64,000 nucleotides of DNA from Cystobacter ferrugineus (GTDB lineage: Bacteria > Myxococcota > Myxococcia > Myxococcales > Myxococcaceae): positions 676,681 to 740,680 of the forward strand of contig NZ_MPIN01000005.1 of NCBI RefSeq assembly GCF_001887355.1, written 5' to 3'. A model generated the notes under the pieces. That model was given only the letters and a program-made list of their open reading frames with translations. It made no database searches and was not told the DNA's origin. Shown one piece after another: positions 37,548 through 44,687 of this stretch. Both the position numbers and the translations under genes were made by a program. How positions within the stretch are numbered: the stretch's first letter is position 1; every line of letters begins with the position of its first letter.

Positions 37548-37661
37548 AGTGAGACAGCAACTTCACGAGGCGGGACGCGATAATCCTCTGTTTCCCGATA
37601 CCAGGAGGAAGTATTTTTCTGGTTATCCTAGCGAAATCGCTCTTGCCCTTAGGGTTTTCCC

Positions 37662-39434
37662 ATGCCCGGTCGCGTTCCCTCTTCTCGGCCTCCTCCCCTC
37701 CCGCCCAGGCCCACGTCGACGACGGCGGGGAAGCCGACCACCCCCGCGTCCACGAAGCCGACGGGAGGAGCCTCGACGAAGCCCACGGAGGCACAGTCGG
37801 CTTCCAGCGCCGCGACAAGCGCGAAGCAAGCCTCCGGGGGGACCGCTACCCAGGCCGCTCAGAGCAAGCCGAACCACCAGCAGAGCGCGATGGAGAAGCC
37901 CAACACCAACTCGGCGCAAGTAGCCCAGGCCCTGAACGGCGCCGGAGGCAAGAACTCGGCGCATCCCTCGACCGTTCATGGGAGCTTCCAGCACGCCCTC
38001 ACGCAGGCCCAGGAGGCGGATAAGCCGCCTGCCGCGACCAATGCGGGCAAGCCGGCCGAGGGCGCCAAGCCGACCAATGCGGGCAAGCCGGCCGAGGGCG
38101 CCAAGCCAGCCGAGGGCGCCAAGCCGGCCGAGGGCGCCAAGCCAGCCGAGGGCGCCAAGCCGGCCGAGGGCGCCAAGCCAGCCGAGGGCGCCAAGCCAGC
38201 CGAGGGCGCCAAGCCAGCCGAGGGCGCCAAGCCAGCCCAGGGGGCCAAGCCGGCCGAGGGCGCCAAGCCAGCCCAGGGCGCCAAGCCGGCCGAGGGCGCC
38301 AAGCCAGCCGAGGGCGCCAAGCCGGCCGAGGGCGCCAAGCCAGCCCAGGGCGCCAAGCCGGCCGAGGGCGCCAAGCCAGCCGAGGGCGCCAAGCCAGCCC
38401 AGGGGGCCAAGCCGGCCGAGGGCGCCAAGCCAGCCGAGGGCGCCAAGCCGGCCGAGGGCGCCAAGCCGGCCGAGGGCGCCAAGCCAGCCGAGGGCGCCAA
38501 GCCAGCCCAGGGGGCCAAGCCAGCCGAGGGCGCCAAGCCAGCCGAGGGCGCCAAGCCAGCCCAGGGCGCCAAGCCAGCCGAGGGCGCCAAGCCAGCCCAG
38601 GGGGCCAAGCCGGCCGAGGGCGCCAAGCCAGCCGAAGGGGGCAAGCCCACTGCCACGACCAATACGAGTAAGCCCCCTGTCGCGGCCCAGGGCTCCACCA
38701 GCACGATGGGGAAACTGAACCAGCTCGCCTCGAGCGCGCTGAACGGCCTGAACCACGCGGCCAACTTCGCCGATACGGCGGTCCAAGGGGCCCATCTCGC
38801 CTCCAATGTGATGGGGAGCGTGAACCATCTCGCCTCCAATCTGATGGGGAGCGTGAACCATCTCGCCTCCAATCTGATGGGGGGCGTGAACCATCTCACC
38901 TCCAGTCTGATGGGGGGCGTGAACCATCTCACCTCCGGTCTGACGGGCGGTTCGACGCAGGCGACGCACGGTTTGGAGGGCACGCACCAACCCCCGGGCT
39001 ACGGTCACGACAGCGCGGTGGAGCACGGGGCGACCCATGCCGCGTCCCAGTCACATCCGACGAATATGGCTCACGCGGCTTCCTCCGCCTTCGAGGCGGG
39101 TCATGCGCTGCTCGGCAACGCGAGCACGCTGGCGGGTCTCCTCCAGGGCGGCAGTGGCGCCCTGGCGAAGGCGGCCGCGCGTTTCGCTCCGGGCCTCAAC
39201 ATCGCCATGGCGGGCCTGGACGCCGCCAATGCCGCGAAGACCTTCATGAATTCCGAGGCGACCCTGGGCCAGAAGCTCAACTCGGGCATCACCGCCATGG
39301 GCTCCATCGCCGCCGCCACCAACATCCCCGTCTTGGCGCAGGCCGGCGCCACCGCCGCCGCCATCAGCAGCATGGCGGGTCCCCTCGCGGAGAGGTTCTC
39401 GGGTCATGGCCGCGGTCCGCACGTCAGCGGTTGA
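37662..39434 (+). CDS. Long AKPAEG-repeat protein with hydrophobic helical C-terminus, function unknown
   Basis: 590 residues, no recognised family. Order: a Pro/Thr/Ser-rich basic N-terminus without a signal peptide (1-130); about 30 tandem six-residue units PA(E/Q)GAK (about 140-330); a Thr-rich spacer; five 11-residue units HLxSxLMGxVN (about 377-430); a Gly/His-rich stretch; and an Ala/Gly/Leu-rich helical C-terminus of about 120 residues (AGLLQGGSGALAKAAARFAP, MGSIAAATNIPVLAQAGATA) that could insert in membranes. ATG 37662 follows AGGG. A sigma-54 promoter lies upstream and a trigger-factor-like chaperone gene follows after 31 bases. The pair may be an exported structural or effector protein with its own chaperone; this is inference. 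Confidence 0.72.
   Translation: MPGRVPSSRPPPLPPRPTSTTAGKPTTPASTKPTGGASTKPTEAQSASSAATSAKQASGGTATQAAQSKPNHQQSAMEKPNTNSAQVAQALNGAGGKNSAHPSTVHGSFQHALTQAQEADKPPAATNAGKPAEGAKPTNAGKPAEGAKPAEGAKPAEGAKPAEGAKPAEGAKPAEGAKPAEGAKPAEGAKPAQGAKPAEGAKPAQGAKPAEGAKPAEGAKPAEGAKPAQGAKPAEGAKPAEGAKPAQGAKPAEGAKPAEGAKPAEGAKPAEGAKPAEGAKPAQGAKPAEGAKPAEGAKPAQGAKPAEGAKPAQGAKPAEGAKPAEGGKPTATTNTSKPPVAAQGSTSTMGKLNQLASSALNGLNHAANFADTAVQGAHLASNVMGSVNHLASNLMGSVNHLASNLMGGVNHLTSSLMGGVNHLTSGLTGGSTQATHGLEGTHQPPGYGHDSAVEHGATHAASQSHPTNMAHAASSAFEAGHALLGNASTLAGLLQGGSGALAKAAARFAPGLNIAMAGLDAANAAKTFMNSEATLGQKLNSGITAMGSIAAATNIPVLAQAGATAAAISSMAGPLAERFSGHGRGPHVSG
38092..38643 (+). repeat. 18-bp tandem repeat array (about 30 copies) coding PA(E/Q)GAK
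   Basis: Near-identical 18-bp units (core GCCAAGCCGGCCGAGGGC) repeat about 30 times. Most differences are at three positions: CCA/CCG for Pro, GAG/CAG for Glu/Gln and GGC/GGG for Gly. Such uniformity points to recent expansion, and the unit length keeps the frame when copy number changes. Being coding and without spacers, it is not a CRISPR array. Confidence 0.95.
38793..38950 (+). repeat. 33-bp tandem repeats (about five copies)
   Basis: Units of 33 bp code HLASNVMGSVN, HLASNLMGSVN, HLASNLMGGVN, HLTSSLMGGVN and HLTSGLTGG. The heptad-like hydrophobic pattern suggests helices. They lie inside the AKPAEG-repeat gene, between the hexapeptide array and the hydrophobic C-terminus. Confidence 0.9.
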
Positions 39435-39465
39435 GCGGTAGCCTCCCGCCTCGAAAGGCACCTTC

Positions 39466-40542
39466 ATGAACCCGAACCAGAAATCCGCTCAGCCCGCCAA
39501 GAAGCCCTTCGCGTTTCCAATGTCCATGTCGCTGGCGCGCAAGGCCGAGAAGGGCGGTCCGGTGGAGCTGCCTCCGGTGACCGCGCCTTCCCTGGAGGGC
39601 CTCTCCGTCACCGTGCCCGCCCCGGAGCCCATCTCCGCCCAGCAGATCCAGGCGCGCTTCCAGGAGCTGGCACGTGCGTACGCCACCGAGCGCATGCGTT
39701 CGCGCACCGAGCCCATCGCCTGGGGCGATGAGGTGCTGGTCAACATCGCGGGGTATTCGAATGGCCGCCTCATTCCCTTCAGCGTGCGCGCCGATGCCTG
39801 GATTACGCTCGCGCCCGCCCCCCTGCTGCCCGGCCTGTACGAGGAGCTGGTGGGCCACATGCCGGGGGAGAACGTGCTGGTGAACATCACCCTGGGCGAG
39901 GACTACCCCATCGAGGCGCTGCGCGGTCAGCTCGCGCGCTTCGCCGTCCAGCTCCAGGCCGCGCGCGAGGTGACGTACCCGGATCCGTCCAGCCCGGAGT
40001 TCCTCAAGGCCTTTGGCCGGGGGAACACGGTGGAGGCGGCGACGCGTGCCGTGTTGAAGGAGCTGGAGGAGATGACCGTGCGGTTGCTGCAACTCCGGGC
40101 CCAGGAGATGGTGCTCGATGAGGTGGCCGCCCGCACGCAGGTGGACATTCCCGAGGCGCTCGTCGACGAGGAGGTCCGCCGCCGCTGGGGCTCGAGCGAG
40201 GGCCGCGCCGTGACCGACCTCAAGTTCACCGTGAAGCAGCAGGAGGAGTCGCTGCAGACGTGGCTGAGTGACGAGCCCACCCGGGACGCGGTCCGGCAGC
40301 GGCTGCGCATCGCCCTGGCGCTGGGCGCCATCTGCACGCGCGACGGCGTCACCCTCACTCCGGCCAAGGTGCAGGAAGTCATCCAGGCCGAGGCCACCTC
40401 CCTCGGGGTTCCGCTGGCTCAGGCCTCCGCCGCCCTGCGCGAGGATCCGCAGCAGTACGCCCGCATCGAGCAGGTGGCCTGGCACCTGATGGCGGTCTCG
40501 TACGTCATGAGCAAGGCCCAGGTGCACTTCGCGGGCGCCTGA
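39466..40542 (+). CDS. Trigger-factor-like peptidyl-prolyl isomerase/chaperone lacking the ribosome-binding domain
   Basis: 358 residues. After a disordered N-terminus of about 60 residues comes an FKBP-type PPIase domain like that of trigger factor (about 82-172: GDEVLVNIAGYSNGRLIPF, LLPGLYEELVGHMPGENVLV, YPIEALRGQLARFAVQL). A helical trigger-factor C-terminal chaperone domain follows (about 185-358: VRLLQLRAQEMVLDEVAART, IPEALVDEEVRRRW). The ribosome-docking domain of true trigger factor (GFRxGKxP signature) is absent, so it is unlikely to be the housekeeping chaperone. It lies 31 bases downstream of the repeat-protein gene under the same sigma-54 promoter and probably serves that protein. 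AAAGG precedes the ATG. Confidence 0.78.
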   Translation: MNPNQKSAQPAKKPFAFPMSMSLARKAEKGGPVELPPVTAPSLEGLSVTVPAPEPISAQQIQARFQELARAYATERMRSRTEPIAWGDEVLVNIAGYSNGRLIPFSVRADAWITLAPAPLLPGLYEELVGHMPGENVLVNITLGEDYPIEALRGQLARFAVQLQAAREVTYPDPSSPEFLKAFGRGNTVEAATRAVLKELEEMTVRLLQLRAQEMVLDEVAARTQVDIPEALVDEEVRRRWGSSEGRAVTDLKFTVKQQEESLQTWLSDEPTRDAVRQRLRIALALGAICTRDGVTLTPAKVQEVIQAEATSLGVPLAQASAALREDPQQYARIEQVAWHLMAVSYVMSKAQVHFAGA

Positions 40543-40596
40543 GACTCGGGACGCCGGGCGGGGCGCTTGCCGACAGCGCCACGCCCACCTCGAGTC

Positions 40597-40627
40597 GTGT
40601 GAGGCTCCCGAGGAGGTGGCCTCACAC
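40597..40627. terminator. Hairpin between convergent chaperone and DUF4832 genes
   Basis: A 9-bp perfect inverted repeat (GTGTGAGGC / GCCTCACAC) with a 13-base loop lies between two converging stops. There is no T-run, so its role as terminator is probable but not certain. Confidence 0.45.
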
Positions 40628-40670
40628 CCATCTCGCCAAGGGACTTTGAATCAAGCCTGGGTGTTGACCT

Positions 40671-42110
40671 TCAACGCGATGAGGCCGCCGTCACGTCGAA
40701 GGAGCCCAACGTCAACCAGCCCCCCCAGTCCTGGCCCTGCTTCGCATTGGCGAAGCTGACGGGCTTGCCATTGGTCATCGGATTGACGACCCGCATGAGC
40801 AGCTTGTAGCCGGTGCCCGCGCTCAGCCCGTGGGCCGCGCTGAAGCTCTTCGTGGAGGCCGCGCTTCCAGGCTGGATACCGGGCAGGTTCACCTGGGTCG
40901 TCCCCAGGGTCTTCAGCCAGGTGTTGGACGCGTTCACGACGATGAACTCCAACTTCCAGTCATAATAGAAGGGCGCGACCCCCCGGTTCTCGAGGTTGAT
41001 GTCCACGGACAGGTTGGTGGATGTCGTGGGATTGGGCAGCCGGACCGAGGAGACGAACAGCTCGTATCCCAGCAGCTTCTGCGCCCGGAGGGCATTGTTC
41101 CTCTGCGTGGAACTCAGCGCGTTGTTGAACATCCAGTTGTTGATCAGCCACGTGGCATGCGTGGTCTTGATGGAGGTCTCTTCGTTCTCGGTGGGCGTGC
41201 CGTAGTAGTACTCCACCGGATTGGGCCAGCTGTTCCACATCGTGGACTGCATCTCCGGCCGCTGCTCTCCTCCCATGGGCCGGCTGCGCCAGTTCTCCGT
41301 GAGGCCGGCGCTTTGCATCTTGGGCCAGAAGTGCCAGCTCACGCCTGGCAGCGTCTCATAGGCGAACGAGTCATCGTGGTAGCCGAAGTCATTCTTGTAG
41401 GCCTGGCTGGCGAGCGGGTCGCGCACCAGCACGCGAGTCCGGGTGAAGGCGGACTTGTACCGAGCCAGCAACCGATCCTTGTTCGCCTGGGACATCTCCC
41501 AGTTCGGCTTGCCATCGGACGTGTCCGCGTCCTGCGGGTAGGTGTGCCACTCTCCCCAGTACCCATACAGTCCCGCCGTCACATAGGCGACACGCGCATC
41601 GCCGTCGATGTGTTGACCGAGTGCGCCGATGAAGGACTCCAGCGCCTTGATGAGGTTGCCGTTGTTCCAATCCGGCGCCTTGCTGCTCGAGTTGCCATAG
41701 TCTGAATAGGCCCGCATGGGCAGGCCCTCGTTGATGAGGAACTGGGGCGTGGCCACGGCCTGGCCCGGGTAGTCGAGGTAGATGCGAAAGACGATCTGAT
41801 TGCCCCGGCTGGCCGCCGCGGCCATCGCGCTGTCGAGCGCGGCCCAGTTATAAGAGTAGGTCCCCGCCGAAGAGTTGCCCCCCGTCATCAGTGAATTCAA
41901 CGACAGGTAATACCACTCCATGCTGTGCGGGAAGCCATTGGTGGCCGCGCCGAACGGCACGAAGCCCTTGAGGGGGTTGGACTCGAGCCCCGGTGCATTG
42001 CCGTTGTAGGTCTGGCCTTCCCATGCGCCAGAGGCCGCGGGGGCGGAAGTGGCGGGGGCGAGAGCCAGCGGAAGCGCGAGCGCGAGGGCGCGCAGCGGGG
42101 ACAGCGACAT
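40671..42110 (-). CDS. Secreted DUF4832/DUF4874 protein
   Basis: 479 residues from ATG 42110, which follows AAGGAGA and opens a signal peptide (MSLSPLRALALALPLALAPA). The N-terminal part has NPLKGFVPFGA...MEWYYLSLNSL and GNQIVFRIYLDYPG, typical of DUF4874. The C-terminal part (THATWLINNWMFNNALSS, LGYELFVSSVRLP, then a beta-sandwich-like tail) fits DUF4832. The fold resembles a glycoside-hydrolase TIM barrel with an accessory domain, but no catalytic pair is claimed. Its upstream region carries the 33-bp element shared with the next hydrolase gene. Confidence 0.82.
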   Translation of the reverse strand: MSLSPLRALALALPLALAPATSAPAASGAWEGQTYNGNAPGLESNPLKGFVPFGAATNGFPHSMEWYYLSLNSLMTGGNSSAGTYSYNWAALDSAMAAAASRGNQIVFRIYLDYPGQAVATPQFLINEGLPMRAYSDYGNSSSKAPDWNNGNLIKALESFIGALGQHIDGDARVAYVTAGLYGYWGEWHTYPQDADTSDGKPNWEMSQANKDRLLARYKSAFTRTRVLVRDPLASQAYKNDFGYHDDSFAYETLPGVSWHFWPKMQSAGLTENWRSRPMGGEQRPEMQSTMWNSWPNPVEYYYGTPTENEETSIKTTHATWLINNWMFNNALSSTQRNNALRAQKLLGYELFVSSVRLPNPTTSTNLSVDINLENRGVAPFYYDWKLEFIVVNASNTWLKTLGTTQVNLPGIQPGSAASTKSFSAAHGLSAGTGYKLLMRVVNPMTNGKPVSFANAKQGQDWGGWLTLGSFDVTAASSR

Positions 42111-42553
42111 GTCGTTCTCCTTGAAGCAGGTGGCGTCGAGGCGGAGCAGGAAAGAGTATGTACCGCCAGGAATCCAGTGAAAACATCTTTCCCAGGATAC
42201 CATGACATGGCCAGAAAGGTGTCCCCAAAGAGGGTGTCAAAGGATTCGAAACGGGGGACTCGAGCGAGAACGAAGCTCGGCGTGGACGGGTAACCGACTG
42301 CTCTTTCCATCTTTCTGAGGACTTGCGACTGGCCCACAGGGTGCATTCCTTCCCAAGGGTCCGGAGCCGTCAGTTGGTTCCCCGGGCCCACACCCACCTT
42401 CATGACGCCTCTCACGCACTGCCCTACGTTGCATCGGGTGGTGGCTCGTACCCCTCGGACATGGAGAGCGGGTAGAGGGCTCGGTGGTTGATGTTGGGGC
42501 CAGTCACACAATACTCGCCCACCGGCCAGCGACAAGCTCAGCCTTCGCCTTGA
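42111..42553. other. 443-base intergenic region upstream of the DUF4832 gene
   Basis: Separates two minus-strand genes. It holds copy 1 of the 33-bp shared element and otherwise no convincing gene. One minus-strand frame reads through part of it (about 42240-42430) with a protein-like composition but no start or recognisable family, so it may be a remnant. Confidence 0.5.
42234..42266 (-). promoter_or_regulatory. Shared 33-bp upstream element, copy 1
   Basis: GTGTCAAAGG-A-TTCGAAACGGGGGACT-C-GAGCG on the plus strand, matching copy 2 at 43611-43643 in 31 of 33 bases. It begins 124 bases upstream of the DUF4832 start codon. The core around TTCGAA is palindromic. No similarity continues outside the element. 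Confidence 0.5.
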
Positions 42554-43486
42554 CTACCAAAGAGAGGGGTTGGCGGGAGGCGCGTCCTCCAAGAAAGGCG
42601 TCACCATCGATTCGAGTACCTTCGCTTCCCCCGAGATCCCAATATGAGAGGTCGCGGGGAGGATCACCAACCGCGCCGCAGGAACCTTCGTGAGCATCCC
42701 AGTCGCGGCCGCCTCCTCATCGCCTCCGCCCCGCAGCTTGAACATCGCCACCGCATGTTCCAGCTTCACGCCATCCGCATCACCCACGATGACCATCGTC
42801 TTGGCTGAAATGGCGCGCATCTGAGCGTCGGTGATGTTCTGGTCGTTGATGTTCAACACCTTCATCTTCTCGATGTAGGCCTCGAACGCCTTGGGATCAG
42901 CCGTGTGCTTCTTGAACGCTGCTTCGACTGGAGAGCCTGCAAACACCTCGGCGCTCAGGCCCCCCATCGCCTTGATCACCTCAGGGTACCAACCGTCCTT
43001 ACGATAGGTGGCGGACAGCGAGACGAGCTTGTTGACGAGCGTGGGGTGACGCAACGCCAACTGCAGCGCCACCCCTCCACCTTGGGAGTAGCCCATCACA
43101 TCCGCGCGCTCCACCTTCAGGGCCCGCAGCAATGCCGCAGCGTCATCGCCGAACTGCTCGTAAGACATCTTCCGCGACGTGTCCGCGGTTCGACCGTGGC
43201 CCTGTTGATCAAAGACAATCACCGAGCGCTTCGCGGCGAAGGCCGCCACCCAGGGCTTCATTGAGTCGGTGGATAGGAAAGCCCCAGGAATCAACAGCAA
43301 CGGAGCCGTCTTGGACTTGCCCAGCTCTCCGTACACTTCGTAGTAGAGCTTCAAGCCGTTGATGGGCAGATGGCCACTGCGTGAAGGGCTCGGTCCTTGC
43401 GGCTTGGACGGTGGAGGCGACGACTCCGCAGCCCACGCCGTCACCCCCATGGCAACAAGTCCCATCACCACCATTCGTCGAAACAT
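42554..43486 (-). CDS. Exported alpha/beta-hydrolase
   Basis: 310 residues. Signal peptide (MFRRMVVMGLVAMGVTAWAA), then a complete alpha/beta-hydrolase fold: LLIPGAFLSTDSMKPW near residue 85, FDQQGHGRTADTS, nucleophile elbow MGYSQGGGVALQLALRHP (Ser near 153), acid in VIVGDADGV and the catalytic His in ATSHIGISG near 285. AGGAGG precedes the ATG. Probably a periplasmic esterase/lipase-type enzyme; substrate unknown. It shares a 33-bp upstream element with the DUF4832 gene. Base composition is slightly less GC-rich than its neighbours. Confidence 0.85.
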   Translation of the reverse strand: MFRRMVVMGLVAMGVTAWAAESSPPPSKPQGPSPSRSGHLPINGLKLYYEVYGELGKSKTAPLLLIPGAFLSTDSMKPWVAAFAAKRSVIVFDQQGHGRTADTSRKMSYEQFGDDAAALLRALKVERADVMGYSQGGGVALQLALRHPTLVNKLVSLSATYRKDGWYPEVIKAMGGLSAEVFAGSPVEAAFKKHTADPKAFEAYIEKMKVLNINDQNITDAQMRAISAKTMVIVGDADGVKLEHAVAMFKLRGGGDEEAAATGMLTKVPAARLVILPATSHIGISGEAKVLESMVTPFLEDAPPANPSLW

Positions 43487-43865
43487 CCGGCTGGCCTCCT
43501 CGAAAGAGAGAGCACCGCTTATGCCCCAGCAGACACGGAGCGTCGACGACTCACTTCTGCGATGTAGAGCACCTCACATCGTTAACGCGAAGCCCAGTTG
43601 AGCCGAGAGTGTGTCAAAGGTTTCGAAACGGGGGACTTGAGCGGCGTCCCAGCCAGGAAGTGAACGAGGTGGTGGGCGGCGTGCTGGCGCGAGCCGTCCA
43701 GCAGAGCGCCGGCACCGTCCGACTGGTGGAGAGGCGCGCCGAGTGGCCGGGGCTCACGTCACGAGGACGTCACGGACGTCACGACTCGACGCGGATTCCA
43801 AGCCATGCCATTTTCCAGGCGCACGCGAGTCCAGCGTGCACGGCCGCGCCCAGGAGGAGGTCGCG
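43487..43865. other. 379-base divergent intergenic region
   Basis: Lies between the minus-strand hydrolase and the plus-strand methyltransferase, so it should hold both promoters. It contains copy 2 of the 33-bp element and an imperfect dyad GATGT...ACATC (43561-43580), 75 bases ahead of the hydrolase start. No gene is convincing here. Confidence 0.5.
43611..43643 (-). promoter_or_regulatory. Shared 33-bp upstream element, copy 2
   Basis: Same element as at 42234-42266 with two substitutions (T for A at position 11, T for C at position 28). It begins 125 bases upstream of the hydrolase start codon, almost the same distance as copy 1 from its gene. In this copy GTTTCGAAAC is a perfect 10-bp palindrome, as expected of a protein-binding site. 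Confidence 0.5.
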
Positions 43866-44591
43866 ATGCGTTTCTTGAAGAAGCTGCTTTTCGATCAGAG
43901 TGACAGCGCGCTCTCCCGGAACCTGCGGCGGAAGCGCTTCGGGCTCTTCCGCTCGCTGCTGGATTCACTCCCGCGGCCGCTCCGCATCCTGGATGTCGGC
44001 GGCACCCAGAGCTTCTGGGAGGAGCTGGGTTTCTCCGAGAAGGAACAGATCGAGTTCGTCATCTTCAACGTCAGTCCAAGCCGGATCACGCGCCCGAACT
44101 TCACCGCCAGGGTGGGCGACGCACGGGACATGCACGAGTTCCGGGACGGCCAGTTCGACGTCGTCTTCTCGAACTCGGTCATCGAGCACGTGGGCTCGTT
44201 CGAGGATCAGCGGCGCATGGCGAACGAGGTGCGGCGCGTTGGCCGGCGCTACTTCGTGCAGACGCCGAATCGTGGCTTCCCGATGGAGCCACACTTCATG
44301 GTCCCGTTCTTCCAATTCATGCCCACCGAGGCCAAGATCTTCCTGGCCATGCATTTCGACCTGGGCTGGACGAAGAAACGCGCGACCGTGCAGGAGGCCC
44401 GGGAACTGGTGGAGTCGATCCGGTTGCTCACGGAACCGCAGATGCGGCAGCTCTTCCCGAGCGCCACCATGCAGAAGGAGGAGTTCCTCGGCCTGACGAA
44501 GTCGTTCATCGTCTACGAGGGGTGGGAGCGGGAGATGGACGCGGTCTTCGGAGCCACGCCCCCCGGCCGCTCCCTACGGACAGCACCCTGA
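43866..44591 (+). CDS. Class I SAM-dependent methyltransferase
   Basis: 241 residues. ATG 43866 follows AGGAGGAGG. Motif I is RILDVGGTQSFWEELGF near residue 41, with ARVGDARDMHEF and DVVFSNSVIEHVGSFEDQ (methyltransferase type 11 style) after it. The RRYFVQTPNRGFPMEPHFMVPFF stretch is typical of methyltransferases linked to lipid, sugar or glycan tailoring. The substrate is unknown. A stand-alone gene followed by a strong hairpin. Confidence 0.85.
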   Translation: MRFLKKLLFDQSDSALSRNLRRKRFGLFRSLLDSLPRPLRILDVGGTQSFWEELGFSEKEQIEFVIFNVSPSRITRPNFTARVGDARDMHEFRDGQFDVVFSNSVIEHVGSFEDQRRMANEVRRVGRRYFVQTPNRGFPMEPHFMVPFFQFMPTEAKIFLAMHFDLGWTKKRATVQEARELVESIRLLTEPQMRQLFPSATMQKEEFLGLTKSFIVYEGWEREMDAVFGATPPGRSLRTAP

Positions 44592-44593
44592 CG

Positions 44594-44636
44594 GTGGGTT
44601 CGAGTCCCGCCAGGCCGCCAAAGGCTGGCGGCCTGG
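44594..44636 (+). terminator. tRNA T-arm-like stem plus 11-bp terminator hairpin
   Basis: Three bases after the methyltransferase stop, GTGGG-TTCGAGT-CCCGC (44594-44610) looks like a tRNA T-arm. It abuts an 11-bp perfect hairpin (44610-44636, loop AAGGC). The hairpin probably ends transcription from both sides, since the next gene is convergent. No D-arm, anticodon arm or matching 5' acceptor strand is present, so this is not a tRNA gene; it may be a leftover of one. Confidence 0.5.
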
Positions 44637-44687
44637 TCCCTTCCTTGCCGTGGAGGCGGCGGGAGGCGAACCCGCCGCCGGAGGCGG

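Noticed and set aside
38092-38643. CRISPR array
   Set aside because: Units are contiguous 18-bp coding repeats with no spacers and no cas genes nearby.
37623-39038. Minus-strand frame with LGALGWLGALG repeats and other frames through the 18-bp array
   Set aside because: An 18-bp repeat without stops is open in several frames. The plus frame has the start, promoter, downstream partner and non-repeat sequence of normal composition.
42240-42535. Minus-strand gene fragment upstream of the DUF4832 gene
   Set aside because: The frame has some protein-like composition but no start codon with a ribosome site and no recognisable family; kept only as a note on the intergenic region.
44594-44610. tRNA gene
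   Set aside because: Only a T-arm is present; no D-arm, anticodon arm or 5' acceptor strand could be found upstream.
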